Shown in pieces: positions 6,066-14,369 of a DNA stretch of 17,673 nt. The stretch comes from Phocaeicola_A sp964481755 (GTDB taxonomy: Bacteria; Bacteroidota; Bacteroidia; Bacteroidales; Bacteroidaceae), in assembly GCA_964481755.1 (NCBI GenBank), contig CAYZVH010000054.1, forward strand, positions 1 through 17,673, in the 5' to 3' direction. Each line of letters opens with the position of its first letter. The first letter of the stretch is position 1. The notes beneath the pieces were generated by a model. It was not told the DNA's origin. It did not search any database and worked only from the letters and a program-made list of their open reading frames with translations. The translations under genes were made by a program, and so were the position numbers.

Positions 6066-6073
6066 TATCTTTG
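6066..6073 (+). promoter_or_regulatory. -7 promoter box of dapB
   Basis: TATCTTTG, a perfect TAnnTTTG, ends 21 bases before the ATG at 6095. No -33 TTTG is present at the usual spacing. The expected transcript start (about 6079) supports the ATG at 6095 rather than the upstream TTG at 6071. Confidence 0.55.
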
Positions 6074-6094
6074 CCACATTTAATTGCAAATGAC

Positions 6095-6850
6095 ATGAGA
6101 ATAGCATTGATTGGATATGGCAAGATGGGGCACGAGATAGAGCGGATTGCCCGCAGTCGTGGACACGAGATTGTGAGTATCATCGATATTGACAACCAAG
6201 AGGACTTCCAGTCGGACGCCTTCAAGAGTGCCGACGTGGCCATCGAGTTTACCGCTCCTACGGTAGCTTACCAAAACTACATAAAGGCCTTCGAGGCCGG
6301 GGTGAAAGTGGTGTCGGGCAGCACGGGCTGGATGGCCGAACACGGCGACGAGATACACCGCCTGTGCGAGGAGGAGGGCAAGACCCTCTTCTGGTCGTCG
6401 AACTTCAGCCTGGGCGTGGCCATCTTCTCGGCCGTGAACAACTACCTGGCCAAGATCATGAACCAGTTCACCGGCTACGACGTGACCATGAGCGAGACGC
6501 ACCACATCCACAAGCTGGACGCTCCCAGCGGCACAGCCATCACACTGGCCGAAGGCATTCTGGCCAATATCGACCGCAAGACGAAATGGGTGAAGGGCAC
6601 GTTGCGCCAGCCTGACGGAACAGTTGTGGGCAGCGACCAGTGCGCTCCAGACGAGCTCTGCGTCAGCTCCATCCGCGAGGGTGAGGTGCCGGGCATACAC
6701 ACCATCCGCTACGAGTCGGAGGCCGACAGCATCATCATCACCCACGACGCGAAGAACCGCAAGGGATTTGCCCTCGGAGCCGTGCTGGCGGCCGAATATA
6801 CAGCTCAGCACAGCGGATTCCTGGGCATGAAGGACTTATTTCATTTTTAA
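6095..6850 (+). CDS. dapB: 4-hydroxy-tetrahydrodipicolinate reductase
   Basis: The 251-residue cytoplasmic enzyme reduces 4-hydroxy-tetrahydrodipicolinate with NAD(P)H in the diaminopimelate pathway to lysine and peptidoglycan. Visible: the Rossmann loop GYGKMG (7-12), SGSTGW, and the substrate-binding and catalytic segment ETHHIHKLDAPSGTA (134-148) with His136/His137 and Lys140. The length matches the family's shorter Bacteroidetes members. I start at the ATG at 6095 because the MRIALIGYGKMG opening is the usual N-terminus and the TTG further upstream overlaps the -7 box. It heads a run of six plus-strand genes; lepB follows after 21 bases, so co-transcription is likely. Confidence 0.95.
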   Translation: MRIALIGYGKMGHEIERIARSRGHEIVSIIDIDNQEDFQSDAFKSADVAIEFTAPTVAYQNYIKAFEAGVKVVSGSTGWMAEHGDEIHRLCEEEGKTLFWSSNFSLGVAIFSAVNNYLAKIMNQFTGYDVTMSETHHIHKLDAPSGTAITLAEGILANIDRKTKWVKGTLRQPDGTVVGSDQCAPDELCVSSIREGEVPGIHTIRYESEADSIIITHDAKNRKGFALGAVLAAEYTAQHSGFLGMKDLFHF

Positions 6851-6871
6851 AGCCAAACAAGAGAACAGCGT

Positions 6872-8314
6872 ATGTTAGAAAGAATACAACATTGCAAGAG
6901 GCGCGACTGGATAAAGTTCGCCGTAGTGACCGTGCTCTATCTGCTCTTCCTCTGGTGGGTGGAGAGCTGGTGGGGACTCATCGTGCTGCCTTTCATCTTT
7001 GATGCCTACGTCACACGCATCATTCCCTGGACCTGGTGGAAATCGTTGAAGAACAAGGAAGCACGGAGCGTGATGAGCTGGGTGGACGCCATCGTCTTCG
7101 CGTTGGTTGCGGTTTATTTCGTGAACATCTACGCTTTCCAGAACTATGTGATACCCACCTCTTCGCTGGAGAAGTCGCTGCTGACGGGCGATTACCTCTT
7201 CGTCAGCAAGCTGAGCTACGGACCGCGTGTGCCGCAGACTCCGCTCTCCATGCCGCTGACCCAGCATACGCTGCCGATACTGAACTGCAAGTCGTACATC
7301 GAATGGCCGCAGTGGGAGTACCGCCGAGTGAAAGGCACAGGACAGGTGCAGCTCAACGACATCGTGGTGTTCAACTACCCGTCGGGCGACACAGTGGTGG
7401 CCAACCCCGCTTACCAAGCCGCCGACTACTATGGCATGTGCTACCAGGTGGGCGAACAGCTCTATCCCGAGCAGCCTCAGCTGGACAGCCTGAGCCGTGC
7501 ACAACAACGCATGGTGCTCCAGTTCTACTGCAGCGAGGGCCGGAAGTACATCAGCCAGCACCCCGAGGAATTCGGCAAGGTGATGTGGCGCCCCGTGGAT
7601 CGTCGAGAGAACTACGTGAAGCGCTGCGTGGGTTTGCCCGGACAGACGCTGCAGATAAAGGACCGCGTCATCTACCTGGATGGGGTGGCCAACAAGGAGC
7701 CCGAGAACGTGCAGTATGGCTACACGGTGCGCACCAGCGGACCCATACCGGAGGCGCTGCGCCGCGAGCTGGGCATCTCCGACGAGGACGCCTCTTCGCA
7801 CAACCAACAGCAGACGCTCTACTCGATGCCTCTTACCAAGAAAGCCCACGATGCCCTGCTGGCCCACAAAGAGCTGGTGCAGAGCATCTCCATCAACGAG
7901 TCGTTTGCCGAGCGGCTCTACCCGATAACCGCCTACACCGGCTGGACCGTTGACAACTACGGCCCCGTGTGGATACCGAAGAAGGGCGAAACCATCGACC
8001 TGACCGACGAGAACCTGCCCCTCTACGAACGACCAATAGCCGTGTACGAGGGCAACAAGCTGGAGGTGAAGGACGGCAAAATCTTCATCAACGGCGAGGA
8101 GACGAACAAATATACCTTCCGCATGGACTACTACTGGATGATGGGTGACAACCGTCACAACTCCGCCGACTCTCGCTTCTGGGGCTTCGTGCCCGAGGAC
8201 CACATCGTGGGTAAGCCCGTCGTGGTGTGGCTCTCGCTGGACAAGGACCACGGATGGTTCGACGGCAAGATACGCTGGAACCGTTTCTTCAAGTGGGTGG
8301 ACAACATCAAGTAA
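6872..8314 (+). CDS. lepB: Signal peptidase I, catalytically complete copy
   Basis: The 480-residue membrane peptidase cuts signal peptides from exported proteins on the outer face of the inner membrane. Residues 15-50 form one or two membrane segments and 71-90 another. The catalytic motifs are all present: Ser98 in IPTSSLEKSLL (box B), Lys250 in YVKRCVGLPGQ (box D) and GDNRHNSADSR (425-435, box E). It is longer than the E. coli enzyme (about 324 residues) because of large insertions between boxes B and D and after box D (about 280-380), as is common in Bacteroidetes. It lies 21 bases after dapB and 42 bases before a second, degenerate LepB-like gene. Linkage of dapB and lepB is a familiar Bacteroidales arrangement. 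Confidence 0.93.
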   Translation: MLERIQHCKRRDWIKFAVVTVLYLLFLWWVESWWGLIVLPFIFDAYVTRIIPWTWWKSLKNKEARSVMSWVDAIVFALVAVYFVNIYAFQNYVIPTSSLEKSLLTGDYLFVSKLSYGPRVPQTPLSMPLTQHTLPILNCKSYIEWPQWEYRRVKGTGQVQLNDIVVFNYPSGDTVVANPAYQAADYYGMCYQVGEQLYPEQPQLDSLSRAQQRMVLQFYCSEGRKYISQHPEEFGKVMWRPVDRRENYVKRCVGLPGQTLQIKDRVIYLDGVANKEPENVQYGYTVRTSGPIPEALRRELGISDEDASSHNQQQTLYSMPLTKKAHDALLAHKELVQSISINESFAERLYPITAYTGWTVDNYGPVWIPKKGETIDLTDENLPLYERPIAVYEGNKLEVKDGKIFINGEETNKYTFRMDYYWMMGDNRHNSADSRFWGFVPEDHIVGKPVVVWLSLDKDHGWFDGKIRWNRFFKWVDNIK

Positions 8315-8356
8315 AACCAAACGATAGGGGAGTGGCTCCGATGAATTGACACTGTT

Positions 8357-9277
8357 ATGCGTTCGCTATTGAAAACATTGCTCGTTGCCGTGGTGGCGGT
8401 GCTGCTGGTGAAGCTGGTGGCCTTCACCTCGTGCACCATCCCTTCCACGGGGATGGAGAACACCCTGTACCGGGGCGACCGGGTGATAGTGAACCGCTGG
8501 AGCTACGGTTACCGCACCCCCTTGGCTTCCGTCTTCGGCTATCACCGCTGGGCTGAGTCTCCGGTAGGCAGGAACGACATCGTCCTCTTCAACCGCCCCT
8601 CCGCCGAACAGCAGTTGCAGGACGGGGGCGACCTCTTCATCAACCGCTGTGTGGGGCTGCCGGGCGACACGCTCCGCCTCACCGACGAGCTGATACTGAC
8701 CGACGCCGACGTGCTGACCCCCGACAGTAAATACCTCTATGCCTACCCCGGACAACAGGAGACCTTGGTGACGCAGGCCATACGCCAGGCAGGCATCGAG
8801 GACAACACACTGGTGGGTTACGACCAGGGCGACTATCTGCGCAGCTTCAGTCTGCGCGAGATCAATGCCGTGAAGCGTCTGCTGGGCCCGCAGGTGCAGT
8901 TCCGCAGTGTGCAGACCACCGACTCCGACACGGTGCACGACTTTGTGGTGCCGGGCAAAGGCATCGCCGTGAGGGTGCGCCCGTGGAACGTGATGTTGCT
9001 GCGCAACACCATCGTGATGCACGAGGGACGACGGGCCGAGGTGAAAGGCGACACGCTGCTGGTGGACGGCCGTCCCGTGGCCAGCTACCGCTTCAGCAAG
9101 GACTATTACTGGATGGCCTCCAACAATTCCATGAGCCTCTGCGACTCGCGCCTGTTCGGCTTCGTGCCCAAGGAGTGCATCATCGGCAGGGCCGCCCTGG
9201 TGTGGTTCTCCAAGGACCCGTCGGAGGGCCTTCTCTCCGGTTACCGCTTCGGACGCTTCTTCCACAGAATAAATTAA
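8357..9277 (+). CDS. Signal peptidase I paralogue lacking catalytic Ser and Lys
   Basis: The 306-residue protein keeps the S26 peptidase framework: an N-terminal membrane anchor (residues 5-23), box B-like IPSTGMENTLYRGDRVIVN, box D-like FINRCVGLPGDTL and a box E-like region with CDSRLFGFVP. Aligned with its neighbour, however, the catalytic Ser position is Gly32, the catalytic Lys position is Asn96, and the GDNR of box E is replaced by SNNS (residues 255-258). The reading frame is intact and codon use matches neighbouring genes, so it looks like a maintained pseudoenzyme, not a decaying gene. Tandem position suggests duplication and perhaps a role as partner or regulator of the active LepB; this is inference. 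An alternative catalytic Ser at residue 30 cannot be excluded without a structure. It would usually be annotated simply as signal peptidase I. Confidence 0.85.
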   Translation: MRSLLKTLLVAVVAVLLVKLVAFTSCTIPSTGMENTLYRGDRVIVNRWSYGYRTPLASVFGYHRWAESPVGRNDIVLFNRPSAEQQLQDGGDLFINRCVGLPGDTLRLTDELILTDADVLTPDSKYLYAYPGQQETLVTQAIRQAGIEDNTLVGYDQGDYLRSFSLREINAVKRLLGPQVQFRSVQTTDSDTVHDFVVPGKGIAVRVRPWNVMLLRNTIVMHEGRRAEVKGDTLLVDGRPVASYRFSKDYYWMASNNSMSLCDSRLFGFVPKECIIGRAALVWFSKDPSEGLLSGYRFGRFFHRIN

Positions 9278-9282
9278 CTTTG
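9275..9282 (+). promoter_or_regulatory. Possible internal promoter box before the thioesterase gene
   Basis: TAACTTTG, a perfect TAnnTTTG, begins on the stop codon of the LepB-like gene and ends 8 bases before the next ATG. A transcript started here would be leaderless or nearly so. No -33 TTTG is visible. Confidence 0.4.
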
Positions 9283-9290
9283 CAGCAATT

Positions 9291-9698
9291 ATGGACAAAT
9301 ATATCTACGAACTGAAACTGAAAGTGCGCGACTATGAGTGCGACTTGCAGGGCATTGTCAACAATGCCAACTATCAACACTACTTGGAACATACCCGCCA
9401 CGAGTTTCTCCTCTCCACGGGTGTCAGTTTCGCTAAACTCCATGCCGAGGGTATCGACCCCGTGGTGGCACGCATCAACATCGCCTTCAAGACTCCCTTG
9501 CGGAGCGGCGAAGAGTTCGTGTCGAAGCTCTATCTGAAGAAAGAGGGCATCAAGTATGTGTTCTACCAAGACATCTTCCGTCTGCCGGACATGAAGATGG
9601 CCATCAAGTCGACCGTCGAGGTGGTATCGCTGGTGAACGGACGACTGAGTGACTGCGCCTTGTTCGACCAAATCTTTGCCCCCTATATGCATGACTGA
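9291..9698 (+). CDS. YbgC-like acyl-CoA thioesterase (4HBT hotdog fold)
   Basis: The 135-residue protein has the hotdog-fold thioesterase signature: VRDYECDLQGIVNNANYQHY with Asp18 as the expected catalytic residue and the helix HYLEHTRHEFL following. It should hydrolyse acyl-CoA (or 4-hydroxybenzoyl-CoA type) thioesters in the cytoplasm; the physiological substrate is not evident. Length is typical. It starts 13 bases after the LepB-like gene and its stop overlaps the start of dprA by 8 bases (ATGACTGA), so translation of the two is probably coupled. Confidence 0.88.
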   Translation: MDKYIYELKLKVRDYECDLQGIVNNANYQHYLEHTRHEFLLSTGVSFAKLHAEGIDPVVARINIAFKTPLRSGEEFVSKLYLKKEGIKYVFYQDIFRLPDMKMAIKSTVEVVSLVNGRLSDCALFDQIFAPYMHD

Positions 9699-10806
9699 GC
9701 AGGAGCTGTTACATACCATCGTGCTGTCGCGCATACCGGGACTGGGACTGGCGGGCATGCACAAGCTGATGAAGGCTTGTGGCAGCGCCGTGGCCATCTT
9801 CGAGCGGCGCAAAGAACTGCCCAACCTGGTGCAGGGGTCCGACAAGTTGGTGGACGCGCTCGACTGCCCCGCTACGTTCGAGAGTGCTAAACGGGAGGTG
9901 GAGTTTGTGCGGAAGAACACCATCACCTGCTTGGGTTACTTCGACCCCGACTTCCCTTCGCGCCTGCGGGAATGTAGCGACTCACCCATACTGCTGTTCT
10001 ACAAAGGAAACACGCCACTTAATCAACTGAAGGTCATCAACATGGTGGGTACCCGCCACTGCACCGACTATGGCCGACGTGTCTGCGACGCCTTCCTGCG
10101 CGACCTGAAGCAACTTTGCCCTGACGTGCTAGTGGTTAGCGGACTGGCTTACGGCATCGACATAAACGCCCATCGGGCCGCTTTGAACAACGGACTCAAG
10201 ACGGTGGGAGTGTTGGCCCATGGGCTCGACCGCATCTATCCCTCCGTACATCGACAGACGGCTGTGCAGATGTTGCAGCACGGCGGACTGCTCACCGAGT
10301 TCCCGAGTGGCACCAACCCCGACCGCCAGAACTTTGTGATGCGCAACCGCATAGTGGCGGGGATGTGCGACGCTACCATCGTGGTGGAGAGCGCCACCAA
10401 AGGCGGTGCCCTGATTACGGCCGACCTTGCCGTGGGGTATAACCGCGACTGCTTCGCTTTCCCTGGTCGGTGCGACGACCCCTTCTCGATAGGTTGCAAC
10501 GCGCTGATACGCGACAACAAGGCCGCCCTCATACAGTCGGCCGAGGAGTTTGTGAAAGCCATGCAATGGGACGTGCAGGCCCGCGTGACCAAGCCCATAC
10601 AGCGACAGCTCTTCCCCGACTTGAGCAACGAAGAGCAGGCCGTCGCCACACTGCTGGAGACTATGCCCGACGGATGCCCCCTCAACGAACTCAGCGTGAA
10701 GGCCCAGATGGCCGTCAACAAGCTGAGCGCTCTGCTCTTCGAGATGGAACTCAAAGGGGTGGTGCAGGCACTGCCCGGCAACAAATACCGACTTATCACC
10801 ATTTAA
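9691..10806 (+). CDS. dprA: DNA processing protein DprA
   Basis: The 371-residue protein binds incoming single-stranded DNA and loads RecA in natural transformation. Features in order: an N-terminal helix-hairpin-helix/SAM-like part (1-75), the extended Rossmann fold with MVGTRHCTDYGRR (118-130), VVSGLAYGIDINAH (148-161), the MRNRIVAG segment (217-224) and ESATKGGALITA (233-244), then a C-terminal winged-helix (about 300-371) seen in many DprA proteins. The start at 9691 overlaps the thioesterase stop; an in-frame ATG at 9649 lies inside the thioesterase gene and would add 14 residues without homology. dprA is present in many Bacteroidales regardless of proven competence. Confidence 0.94.
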   Translation: MTEQELLHTIVLSRIPGLGLAGMHKLMKACGSAVAIFERRKELPNLVQGSDKLVDALDCPATFESAKREVEFVRKNTITCLGYFDPDFPSRLRECSDSPILLFYKGNTPLNQLKVINMVGTRHCTDYGRRVCDAFLRDLKQLCPDVLVVSGLAYGIDINAHRAALNNGLKTVGVLAHGLDRIYPSVHRQTAVQMLQHGGLLTEFPSGTNPDRQNFVMRNRIVAGMCDATIVVESATKGGALITADLAVGYNRDCFAFPGRCDDPFSIGCNALIRDNKAALIQSAEEFVKAMQWDVQARVTKPIQRQLFPDLSNEEQAVATLLETMPDGCPLNELSVKAQMAVNKLSALLFEMELKGVVQALPGNKYRLITI

Positions 10807-10833
10807 TCTACTCACAGCTAACAGTAACGGACA

Positions 10834-12033
10834 ATGAATAACTCGCTCCTGCAGGACATCGGAACACTGCTCTCGGAATATGGCATGAACCAGGAATCCA
10901 TCAGCCTCACCCAGCGGCTGTTGGTCATTCTGCTCATCATCTTTGTAGCTTATCTGACAGACTTCATCTGCCGCAAGATGATATTGCCCGTCGTCAAGCG
11001 GGTGGTGGCCTCCACCAAGGCCACGTGGGACGACATCCTCCTCTCCGACAAGGTGCTCAACAACCTTTGCCACATCGTGCCCTCCATCTTCATCTACATC
11101 CTGCTGCCCTTCGCCTTCGCCGATGTGCCCTCGTGGCTCCACTTCCTGATGAAGATAAGCCTGGTCTACATCATCGCCGCCACGCTGAAGCTCATCTGCT
11201 CGTTCCTGACGGCACTCTATAACCTCTCCGCAACACACAAGGAGCTGAAGGACCGCCCGCTGAAGGGTGTCTACCAGATGCTGAAGATTGTCACCATCTT
11301 CTTGGGAACCATCGGCATCGTGAGTGTGCTCATCGACAAGAGTCCCGTAGTGCTCTTCACCGGCTTGGGTGCCGCGGCCACGGTGCTCATGCTCGTCTTC
11401 AAGGACACCATCGTGGGCCTTGTGGCCGGCGTGCAGCTCTCGGCCAACGATATGCTCCGTCCTGGTGACTGGATCACTATGGACAAGTCCGGTGCCAACG
11501 GCATTGTCACCGAGGTGACCCTCACTACCGTGAAGGTCCGCAACTGGGACAACTCCATCACCACCATACCTCCCTATACCCTGGTGAGCGACTCGTTCCA
11601 GAACTGGCGCAACATGCAGCAGAGCGGTGGACGACGGGTGATGCGCTCCATCTACATCGATGTGCGCAGCATTCGCTTCTGTACCCCCGACGAGCTGCAA
11701 CGCTTCGTGGCGAAGGGATGGGTGTCGGCCGATGAGGCTACGGCAGAGACCGTCAACCTGGGTGTGTTCCGTCGCTTCCTGGAACGCTACCTGAGCGAAT
11801 CGTCGAAAGTAAACAGCGAGATGATGCTCATGGTGCGTCAACTGCAGCCCACGTCCCAAGGCCTGCCCCTCGAGCTCTACTTCTTTGTCACCGCCACCAG
11901 CTGGGTGCCCTACGAACACATCCAGGCGGACATCTTCGACTATGTGTTGGCCATACTTCCCCAGTTCGGCTTGCGGCTGTTCCAGAGTCCCTCCGGCGAC
12001 GACCTGCAACAAGTGCTCTCTGCCAAAGCATAG
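10834..12033 (+). CDS. MscS-family mechanosensitive channel, YbdG-like
   Basis: The 399-residue inner-membrane protein has five predicted membrane segments (about 27-47, 76-96, 104-126, 149-168, 172-198). The last is the pore helix, with the Gly/Ala pattern GLGAAATVLMLVFKDTI and the VAGVQLSANDMLRPGDWI transition into the cytoplasmic beta domain. The cytoplasmic GGRRVMRSIYIDVRSIRFC and the length point to the YbdG subgroup, which releases solutes on osmotic downshock with small conductance. It follows dprA by 27 bases and is the last gene of the run; a hairpin lies 35 bases after the stop. Confidence 0.9.
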   Translation: MNNSLLQDIGTLLSEYGMNQESISLTQRLLVILLIIFVAYLTDFICRKMILPVVKRVVASTKATWDDILLSDKVLNNLCHIVPSIFIYILLPFAFADVPSWLHFLMKISLVYIIAATLKLICSFLTALYNLSATHKELKDRPLKGVYQMLKIVTIFLGTIGIVSVLIDKSPVVLFTGLGAAATVLMLVFKDTIVGLVAGVQLSANDMLRPGDWITMDKSGANGIVTEVTLTTVKVRNWDNSITTIPPYTLVSDSFQNWRNMQQSGGRRVMRSIYIDVRSIRFCTPDELQRFVAKGWVSADEATAETVNLGVFRRFLERYLSESSKVNSEMMLMVRQLQPTSQGLPLELYFFVTATSWVPYEHIQADIFDYVLAILPQFGLRLFQSPSGDDLQQVLSAKA

Positions 12034-12067
12034 CCTGACACTTTGCTCTCCATTACGCCCCATCTCA

Positions 12068-12097
12068 TTACTCCTATATAATGATGTATAGGAGTAA
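12068..12097 (+). terminator. Hairpin after the mscS-like gene
   Basis: Perfect 11-bp stem TTACTCCTATA / TATAGGAGTAA with the 8-base loop TAATGATG. It is AT-rich and no T-run follows, so it is a weak terminator or a processing site at the end of the dapB-mscS transcript. Confidence 0.55.
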
Positions 12098-12350
12098 CCT
12101 ATTCGTGCGTGTGAATTTGTGCTCTAGATATCTGTTTATCGTACCATAAAGATAGTAAATGCATTCAATCGATATTAAATAGACGACTCTTCTAGGATTA
12201 TCAGCGAACTTATGAAAGCACGCCGCACAGATGCTGCTTACAACTGTTATGATATATTATATATATGATTACATATTTATGCTAAATGCCCATATTGCTA
12301 TTCTAAAAAGAAAGTTGATGAAGATTAATGCGAACAAAATAACGTTATTT
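12098..12350. other. AT-rich intergenic DNA without recognised genes
   Basis: No plausible coding frame, tRNA or repeat array found. It contains an alternating AT tract (about 12249-12266) and leads into the asnB promoter. Confidence 0.55.
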
Positions 12351-12382
12351 CTTGTTGAGTACTGACCATACGCCTACCTTTG
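12351..12382 (+). promoter_or_regulatory. Bacteroidetes-type promoter of asnB
   Basis: CTTG at 12351-12354 (three of four matches to TTTG), a 20-base spacer, then a perfect -7 box TACCTTTG at 12375-12382. The expected start near 12388-12390 leaves an unusually long leader of about 300 nt before the asnB ATG. Confidence 0.65.
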
Positions 12383-12388
12383 CATCGA

Positions 12389-12687
12389 AATCAAAGTACA
12401 GATACAACTAAACGAGCGTACTTTGGGAATAGGTATTAGTTATTTATTAGAGGGAGAAGAGAGAGGCACCTGGCCGATAGGTGCAGATTGACTGAAAGGT
12501 TGTAACGACATTATTGAGTGAATGACAGAGAGAGAGTGAACGGAATTTGTAAACGGTTTGAACGGGAGCATCGGCCTTAGTCCCGGCCGTTTCAATTCCA
12601 TTAACTTGATTTGCGAACTTAAACGATATAACTAAACATATAGAAACAAATACGAGATTCTTCAATCAACAAAAAACTATTAAGCCC
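12389..12687 (+). promoter_or_regulatory. Long structured 5' leader of asnB
   Basis: Between the predicted transcription start and the ATG there are three structures: CAAAGTAC (12392-12399) with GTACTTTG (12418-12425); GCACCT (12466-12471) with AGGTGC (12479-12484); and a long interrupted stem over 12542-12599 joining GGAATT, AAACGG and CGGG to CCCG, CCGTTT and AATTCC. Inside the last one, CGGCC (12572-12576) and GGCCG (12585-12589) form a GC-rich hairpin that excludes part of the long stem, so two states are possible. A five-codon ATG...TGA frame lies at 12522-12539. I recognise no known riboswitch class. Confidence 0.45.
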
Positions 12688-14352
12688 ATGTGTGGAATTG
12701 TAGGAATATTCAATATCGACAAGCAGACGGCCGCCTTGCGTACCAAGGCGCTGAAGATGTCCCAGAAGATCCGTCACCGCGGACCTGACTGGAGTGGTAT
12801 TTACTGTGGCGGACGGGCCATATTGGCACACGAACGCCTTTCCATCGTCGATCCTGAGTCGGGCGGACAACCGCTCTTCAGCACGGACCGCAAACAGATA
12901 CTCGCAGTGAATGGTGAAATCTATAACCATCGGGACATACGTGGCCGCTACGCCGGCAAGTATGAGTTCCAGACGGGTTCGGACTGCGAGGTGATACTTG
13001 CCCTCTATCGCGACAAGGGCATCCATTTCCTGGAGGAGCTGAATGGCATCTTCGCCTTCGCGCTCTACGATGAGGCGAAGGACGAGTTCCTCATTGCTCG
13101 CGACCCCATCGGCGTTATACCTTTATACATAGGTAAGGATGTCGATGGCAAAGTCTACGTGGCCAGCGAGCTGAAGGCGCTGGAGGGATTCTGCGATGAA
13201 TACGAGCCTTTCCTCCCGGGACACTACTATTGGAGCCGCGAGGGCGAGATGAAACGCTGGTACACGCGCGACTGGTTCCAGTACGATGCCGTGAAGGACA
13301 ACCCCGTCTCTGAGCAGGCCGTGCACGATGCCCTCGAGGCTGCCGTGAAACGTCAGCTGATGAGCGATGTGCCCTACGGCGTGCTGTTGTCCGGTGGCCT
13401 GGACAGCTCCGTCATCTCTGCTATAGCCAAGAAATATGCCGCCAAGCGTGTGGAGAACGACCAACAGACCGATGCCTGGTGGCCCCAGCTACACTCCTTC
13501 GCCATCGGCCTTAAGGGAGCTCCCGACCTGGCCAAGGCTCGCGAGGTGGCCGACTTCATCGGCACGGTGCATCACGAGATCAATTACACCATACAGGAGG
13601 GACTGGATGCCATACGCGACGTAATCTACTTCATCGAGACCTACGACGTCACCACCGTGCGCGCCTCAACGCCGATGTATCTGTTGGCGCGTGTCATCAA
13701 GAGCATGGGCATCAAGATGGTGCTGAGCGGTGAGGGGGCTGACGAGGTGTTCGGCGGCTATCTCTACTTCCACAAAGCCCCCGATGCGAAAGCCTTCCAC
13801 GAGGAGACGGTGCGCAAGTTGAGTAAGCTCTACATGTACGATTGCCTGCGGGCCAACAAGGCGCTCTCAGCCTGGGGTGTGGAGGGTCGTGTGCCCTTCC
13901 TCGACAAAGAGTTTCTGGACGTAGCTATGCGCCTCAATCCGAAGGCGAAGATGTGCCCGGGTAAGGAGATAGAGAAGCGCATCGTGCGCGCCGCCTTTGC
14001 CGACATGCTGCCCCATAGTGTCGCTTGGCGCCAAAAGGAGCAGTTCAGCGATGGCGTGGGCTACAGCTGGATTGACACCTTGAAGGCCATCACGGCCGCG
14101 GCTGTGAGCGACGAGGAGATGGCGCACGCAGCCGAGCGGTTCCCCATCAATCCGCCTATGAACAAGGAGGAGTACTACTATCGTACCATCTTCGAGGAGC
14201 ATTTCCCCAGCGCCTCCGCTGCCAAGAGTGTTCCCAGCGTGCCCAGCGTGGCTTGTTCGTCGGCTGAGGCCCTGGCTTGGGATGCGGCCTTCAAGAACCA
14301 GAACGACCCCAGCGGCCGTGCCGTGAAGGGTGTGCACGAGCAAGCATACTAA
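12688..14352 (+). CDS. asnB: Asparagine synthase (glutamine-hydrolysing), AsnB type
   Basis: The 554-residue cytoplasmic enzyme makes asparagine from aspartate, glutamine and ATP. The N-terminal glutaminase domain starts MCGIVGIF, Cys2 being the nucleophile after Met removal, followed by IRHRGPDWSG and the NGEIYNH segment. The C-terminal synthetase domain carries the ATP pyrophosphatase loop LSGGLDSS (Ser235-Ser241), SGEGADEVFGGY and GVEGRVPFLD. Length and motifs match E. coli AsnB and the gene looks complete. It is preceded by a separate promoter and long leader and followed by a strong terminator, so it is monocistronic. Confidence 0.96.
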   Translation: MCGIVGIFNIDKQTAALRTKALKMSQKIRHRGPDWSGIYCGGRAILAHERLSIVDPESGGQPLFSTDRKQILAVNGEIYNHRDIRGRYAGKYEFQTGSDCEVILALYRDKGIHFLEELNGIFAFALYDEAKDEFLIARDPIGVIPLYIGKDVDGKVYVASELKALEGFCDEYEPFLPGHYYWSREGEMKRWYTRDWFQYDAVKDNPVSEQAVHDALEAAVKRQLMSDVPYGVLLSGGLDSSVISAIAKKYAAKRVENDQQTDAWWPQLHSFAIGLKGAPDLAKAREVADFIGTVHHEINYTIQEGLDAIRDVIYFIETYDVTTVRASTPMYLLARVIKSMGIKMVLSGEGADEVFGGYLYFHKAPDAKAFHEETVRKLSKLYMYDCLRANKALSAWGVEGRVPFLDKEFLDVAMRLNPKAKMCPGKEIEKRIVRAAFADMLPHSVAWRQKEQFSDGVGYSWIDTLKAITAAAVSDEEMAHAAERFPINPPMNKEEYYYRTIFEEHFPSASAAKSVPSVPSVACSSAEALAWDAAFKNQNDPSGRAVKGVHEQAY

Positions 14353-14369
14353 CGAAACAGCTTAATCAG

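Noticed and set aside
6875..8320. 481-codon minus-strand frame opposite lepB
   Set aside because: It covers lepB almost exactly, has shadow-like composition, and the plus strand has all signal peptidase motifs.
8420..8434. Possible lipobox (AFTSC) in the LepB-like paralogue
   Set aside because: The -3 residue is Phe and the +1 context is not typical. The cysteine directly precedes the conserved box B segment, so a signal-anchor is more likely than lipidation.
10129..12063. 644-codon open frame on the minus strand opposite dprA and the mscS-like gene
   Set aside because: It is the mirror of codon bias in two genes with clear family motifs. Its translation is rich in His, Gly, Val and Leu without recognisable domains and crosses the dprA-mscS border.
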